Below, in pieces: positions 58,952 to 64,000 of a stretch of 64,000 bases of DNA. The stretch is from Macrocybe gigantea. Its lineage: Eukaryota > Basidiomycota > Agaricomycetes > Agaricales > Callistosporiaceae. The first letter of the stretch is position 1; every line of letters starts with the position of its first letter. Both the position numbers and the translations under genes were made by a program. The notes beneath the pieces are model-generated. The model had not been told where the DNA came from and searched no databases. It saw only the letters and a list, made by a program, of their open reading frames with translations. Location of the stretch: positions 186,001-250,000 of the forward strand of contig SJRY01000246.1 of the NCBI GenBank assembly GCA_011319805.1, written 5' to 3'.

Positions 58952-60953
58952 TTTTTGAAGTGTTTAATCTTGAGGTTGTTGGACAAGGGTCGAGAGACTC
59001 AAGGTGAAGCTAGGAAGGCTCGCTCTACCTTTATGATTCCTCCGTATATACCGTTCTGCAAAATCGGGAATTCATCTGGTTCCGGATCGATAGCCTGCAA
59101 GTGGAAATGGACGTTCATCTTACCCAACATTGGCTTGCGTTCTCCTAACAGGGTTTCGATGGTTCGTAACGTTACCGAAGCCCGTTTACTTGACATACCA
59201 CAACGCCACTTGTCACCTGCTTTGCGGCACTACTCTTCGGGCACGACTTCTTATAGACATATGGGCAGGTTCTTTGGGTACGAAAGTTTTGCGTCCTGTT
59301 TCTCAGATAAGGCATGCCCTAGATCCGAATTTACTCTTATGCCGCAAGGCTTGTAATGGGTCCAGAATGTCATCAGGTTCAACACATGCACGGCTTGCCC
59401 AATCGGCTTCTCGTCTTCAGGAATCAGAGTTGTTCCAATCTCGAAAGCTCCTCATCGCTCGCATCCTGGGAAATCAAGCGTGGGCAATCAATAATCCTAA
59501 TGGTTCCATTCTTCCTTCCTAATCAATCGGGTTCATCATGCAACAAGGTTCAACAGTCCTGCTGTGCTTGTGTTCGGTCCGACAGTGTCCTCCTACTTCT
59601 ATATGGTGCTCAGGGCGAAAAACTTCTCAGGGACATTATCGACTCGATCGTGGTGACGGCAAGCTCAATGTTGTGCATCGAACTGGCGTTTGTCCAGGTT
59701 GTGCCCAGTTTCCTGATCTGCATTAGCACAACCAACCAACAAGAGAGTTTGATTCAAAGACATGGCTGCACTCCTATCCGACAATCAACCTTCTATAGGC
59801 TGAAATTTTCTCTCATCCGACATTTGATAAAAAGTCGTATCGTTTCTCCGAGGACAAGAGAATCGTCTTTTTCTCCTTACGTGACCTGGTGACAATCGGA
59901 TGACTCAAGGCCATAGGTATTACAGCTCCTTATGTTGACCCTCAAGCCATGCCTTGGCTGCGCCGATAGAAGCGCCTGCCTGGCGCTGAGTTCACCGCGC
60001 TTCTCAGATGGGGGACCCCGGAAATCGTGATGATTAGACGTCGCAGGGACCTCACCTGAACCTCAGGCAGTGGGCGTTTGTTAATTCGAACTGGAGGCCC
60101 TCAAGCTGCCACATTGATACTTGATTTCCTATAGCAAAATGGCACCAATGAACACGATTCACATGTGTTCCACGCAGCACGAAATTCCCTGAACGAGGCC
60201 TGTTGAATTGCAAGGCATCTGATCGGCGTCCTGGTGTCGTTGAGATTGCCACACTCGGAGGCTGAATTGCTGTACGCAGCATCTATTGTAAACACGCTGT
60301 CAACAGGGTAGCGCTCATGCGAGCGGACGTCGGGGAAAGTGAATGAGAAATGAGGTGATACTATATGAATGGACAGTCGCCTCTTAATTCGAGGATGTTC
60401 CGTGGACTCTGCTCCACGCGGATTACGTGCGGCCAGCACGCTCGGTTCATTACCAGCAACACATCATTATCAGTTGAGAAGGTGAACACCACTACGTTAG
60501 ACTTCTCTGTGCCAGCGTATGTTTTCTTTTGCATGTCGACGTAAAGTTACAATCGTATTTGTCCCGTCCCAGAGCATTGGCCGTAATCGCGATCGGGGAA
60601 TCACACTGGTGAATGAATAGAACGAGGAAAAGGCTCACCAAAACCTTAAAAATAAGACAACACGTTCACACAGCTTACGAATTGAATCCGAGTTCTCGGC
60701 CATCTCCTCATCACTGTCATTAAAGATCTGGAAACTCCCACAGAAGCTTCTGGGCGGGCGCCACCACCCGGGAATAACTGCAATTTTCGACCACCCATCT
60801 TGGACCAACGCCAAATCCTTTTCTCATTGTCAACATATGCGAGCGAAGGCCACGACATTTTGACAATACATTTAGAAGAACCGTGACCGCGAGATCAACT
60901 CGTAGGCGTGACCAATACCAAAGCAATGAGGGACGCGTGAATTCAAAGAGGCG
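58952..60953. other. long intergenic stretch, no supported gene
   Basis: Two kb upstream of the WOPR gene. Long upstream regions are usual for such regulators. Plus-strand frames at 58955-59356, 59130-59522 and 59356-59892 look partly protein-like (RLQESELFQSRKLLIARILG near 59425) but change phase and match nothing that I know. Minus frames at 60101-60439 and 60646-60926 have no motif. Confidence 0.4.
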
Positions 60954-63266
60954 TCACCCCTCAGTCACTTTTTTCACGACGAATGACCCTTCATAGCCAA
61001 CGAGACCGACCGGGGTATATGTTTCGCGCCAGCGCCCGACAAGATTGCGGTCATGCAAGTATCCTTTGAAAATCCATCTACCAAGGTTTTCATCCACGGC
61101 GTCGCGCTATACGAGAATGAGCGAACTAAGCTGGAGAGATAGGGTCGCTCTGACCGGTGTGCGAAGGAGCGTTATAAGACCGTCCCAGTAACGTACACGT
61201 CCGATAATCTGGTAGTGGCCCCAAGCATCCCCTAACTCCTCGCCTGTCTGTATGTGGATGTCAGTAAGCAGCCGGGATTTCACATCCACGTGGACTCAAC
61301 ATACCTCTCCTGTTATTATAATATCAGAGACACCGCTGGTTTTGTAACTACAAACAAGCGTAAGTAGATGATTGCGGTTGAGGTCTTGAAACAAACCTAA
61401 CAACATCTTCATATTCGTCATCGTCGTCGATGCTCATCGGTTGCGTAGACGAGCCTTCGAGGTTTGCGCCACTCTCCGACAGGCCAGATGGTTCATTTTG
61501 GGTTATCCATGCTCTGTGTGGACCAGTGCCGGATAGTTGTGGGTAACGGCATGGTCCCTCTGAGATATAGGTTTCGTATCTGCCTATGAATTGAGCGTCG
61601 GGATCGGATATATCTATGCCGCCCTGCAGGCCGATTATCAGTGAGCGTTCATCGGGTAGGCTGGTGTTACCAAATCCTGACGTCTACGTGATTGATCTCT
61701 ATACCTCGTGGTAGCCACGCGTTCAAAATGTCCTCATCGCCCTCGTCGCCCGTCCCAGCACGCAGAGGTTTCGCGGGTTGCAAACAGTGATGTTCTTGTA
61801 ACGTCCAATACAGCGGTTTATGGTGTAATGGGACGGAGGAGGAGCGAGCATCAGGTCCTGCCACGTGTGCCATGTATGCCTCATAATCGGGCATCTAGCG
61901 TACATTAATTAATGGGGACGTATGCAGATTCCGTGATGCTAGGGGGTTGAAACACTTACCAGTAGACGTCCGGCCCACGAACCAGACAGTGAGCCGGGCC
62001 TGAAGACCACGCCTCTGAGCGGCATTTGTCCTTGCCAGGGATCTCGACAGGCAACAACGCGAGACCAATCCTCGTCGTATCGTTCACTGCCACACGGGAG
62101 CCTGCTAGACCCACCGCCTTCAAAGGAACTCGACTCAGAAGGCAGCTCTTCCGAAATCGAGCCCGTTAGACTGCATCGTTCGGGCGTATGGATTCTGTCA
62201 TGGAAATGAAAGCGCATCACGTCTGCTAACGTGGGGCCGACGAAGCCGCCCGCTTGTGCTGCCGCCCTATTAGGTGGTAGCGACGTGGCTCCGCTAGGAA
62301 AGTTGTCCTGATTTTGTAGTGTCTCCGTCAACGCTGTTATTGACAAAGCAGCAGCAGTCGTCACTAGAGGAGCAGCAAGGACAAGCTTATGGTTGTAATG
62401 GATGATTTCACAGGACGGTGGGGAAGGGCCCCAGCAATGAGGAACTAGTTCTCGTGTTTGTTCGCAAAGTGGCAACTCAAAGTACGCATCCGGTGCGAAC
62501 GTCGACGGAGCCTGGAGCAACCGTCTCGTGATAGCCTCCGGTAGATTAGATTCGAACGCACCCGATAACCCATAATAATGTATGAACGCGTGACATCAAA
62601 CAACACCGATCCATACTGAGCAAGTTGAGAAGGCAAGTTAGCTTTGTGCGGAGTCAGCTTTAATGACCGTAGAAGACGTTACAGGGAAGTCGCACAGCGA
62701 GTGGTCATCATCCAGGTCAACCATAACATCAGCGAATCCATCGATACATCCGAATACCAGGAAATAGGCGAAGGTAATCTTCTTAACATTGTTACGACTT
62801 CCAGATATGATTCGAGCCCTGCCCATTGCAATAATTGTCTTTCGTTCTTGCCATCGTTTTCAGAAAGCCTTCAATCGATGAGTTACGAAGGGTTGACTAC
62901 GCCAAAGGCGACACACATAAGATAGCACGTCCAGAGGTCGTCAAGCCTGATTTCTCGCTTCGAACGAATTCGTGACATCGTCCAGAATCTCTTCTTCAGT
63001 TCGGCCGCCAAGCACCGGCTGGTCAACCAGCGCTCAGATAATCGCCGCTCTGGTGCGTTGCAATCGAACTTGAAACGAAATATTCGAGCGTAGAGCCGAG
63101 AATTCCGCTGGATTGAAACGGAATGTTTTATGTGTTTCGACACAAGGGACAGGTTGTATATCGGCGTGGGGGGTCCCAAAAAGGTGGTTTCGGAGACGAC
63201 CAGATACAGGACGATGTGTTCCCAGTCATCCAATGTAAGACGGTATATTGGGGGAATGGAGGGCAT
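60954..63266 (-). CDS. fungal F-box-type protein
   Basis: The start is the ATG at 63266 (MPSIPPIYRLTLDDWEHIVL). The N-terminus matches the Agaricomycete F-box family: DDWEHIVLYLVVSETTFLGP, PIYNLSLVSKHIKHSVSIQR, NSRLYARIFRFKFDCNAPER, LDDLWTCYLM. After an intron come ENDGKNERQLLQWAGLESYL and ALPLCEQ-type helical blocks (PLCEQTRELVPHCWGPSPPS, GGFVGPTLADVMRFHFHDRI). Then come the hallmark SGSWAGRLL near 61985, PLYWTLQEHHCLQPAKPLRA, ILNAWLPRGIEI, GDAWGHYQIIGRVRYWDGLI and the end RWIFKGYLHDRNLVGRWRET...YEGSFVVKK at 60954. F-box proteins feed substrates to SCF ubiquitin ligases; the substrate is unknown. This family is large in mushrooms. Confidence 0.82.
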
Positions 63267-64000
63267 TATGCTGAGGAAGCGGGGCGCCGCAAGAGATGGG
63301 TATCAGCGACGTTGCAAGCCCTTCCTATATAAAGGTCGTGGCCGAGAACTTCATCGGAGCGGAGATGCTGAATTGGTGCGTACAGTATGTGATCGCCGCG
63401 CTTCGATCCGTCAAAGGGTGAGAGAGCGTTCATGATTCAATTTCCCAATTTCCCTGCGCCCATTGCCGTTAATTCTTGTTTTAGGATCGTTTCTGATCAT
63501 CAAAACACCTAGGAGAGTCCCCGGAGTTGCCGTTGTTTTGCCATCTTCAGTAGAGGTTGAGTCGAAAACTAGTGTTTGTCGGACACTTTCCAGAACGCTC
63601 AATCAGATTTTGACAAACCGCCGGTCGGAGTTTTCCGGATATCGTTTACGTTGAACATTGGCCGTTCCCTTTTCTCGCTGAAAGTGTAGCTCGTTGGAGC
63701 GAACCCCTAAGGGAATGACTTGCTGAAACAGACAGCTCAAGCAGAGACCAAGTTGGAGGCCCGATACCTTTCTTCTTAGACAACACATTTTAAAGCAAGT
63801 TATGTTGCGGTAGGATGACAAAGACTTTAGGCACCTACCAGAAACCGAGAATTTGGAAATTCCGCCTGGGCTACTTCTGCATCCAGCGATATCCAATCGG
63901 TTACACGTATTACATATGCAACTCCTCGGTGTTTGCCCGAAGTCTGCGCTGGTGCCACCCTGCAAGAAGACGATAACCCTGCGACAAAGTGATGTAGAGA
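63267..64000. other. upstream flank, nothing supported
   Basis: Promoter side of the F-box gene up to the window edge. Short frames on both strands (63463-63654 plus, 63603-63965 minus) have no recognised domain. Confidence 0.45.

Overview
This window looks like nuclear DNA of a mushroom-forming basidiomycete (Agaricomycetes). Genes are packed on both strands and split by many introns of about 50-60 bases with GT..AG ends. Several families are typical of that group: DUF6534 and DUF6535 membrane proteins, a fungal F-box protein ending in a WAGRLL-type repeat region, a DUF6729-like protein with C-terminal Cys knuckles, and secreted type-B carboxylesterases. I see no rRNA, tRNA, CRISPR array or intact transposon. 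All calls come from reading the sequence and remembered family patterns; no search was run.

Layout. 0.6-6.0 kb: a DUF6534 membrane protein (+) and a DUF6535 membrane protein (-). 6.4-8.6 kb: a 12-TM-type MFS transporter (-). 9.2-12.6 kb: two hypothetical proteins (+) and a DUF4112 membrane protein (-). 12.7-18.3 kb: two tandem homogentisate 1,2-dioxygenase genes (-), the ring-opening step of tyrosine and phenylalanine breakdown. 19.1-21.6 kb: a transketolase-family enzyme (-). 22.6-28 kb: an AT-hook/DUF6729 protein (+) and the ribosome-assembly AAA ATPase Rix7/NVL (+). 28.5-38 kb: protein phosphatase methylesterase (-), a truncated DUF829 hydrolase (+), carboxylesterase A (+), a Mup1-type amino-acid permease (-) and a class-3 lipase (+). 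38.5-44.9 kb: a TmpA-like membrane oxidoreductase (-) and a Ser/Thr-rich single-pass membrane protein (-). 45.5-50.8 kb: carboxylesterases B and C (-). 51.4 kb: a small secreted protein. 53-56.6 kb: the proteasome chaperone Nas6 (-) and TFIIH subunit Tfb2 (+), divergent from one short promoter. 57.2-63.3 kb: a WOPR (Gti1/Pac2) transcription factor (-) and an F-box protein (-).

Three things stand out. First, at least ten single-base losses in short homopolymers break otherwise clear reading frames in six genes, including the essential Rix7; this points to a sequence-quality problem more than to gene decay. Second, a 2.4 kb carboxylesterase unit exists as two close copies in inverted orientation 15 kb apart. 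One copy cuts off a DUF829 hydrolase gene, the other has lost the glycine of its catalytic GxSxG elbow, and their 3' flanks differ by a roughly 40-base micro-inversion. Third, the homogentisate dioxygenase gene is tandemly duplicated, and one copy has diverged around the iron site.

I did not find a wholly new multi-gene system. The nearest to one is the 28-51 kb stretch, which holds six alpha/beta-hydrolase-type genes, three from one recent family expansion.
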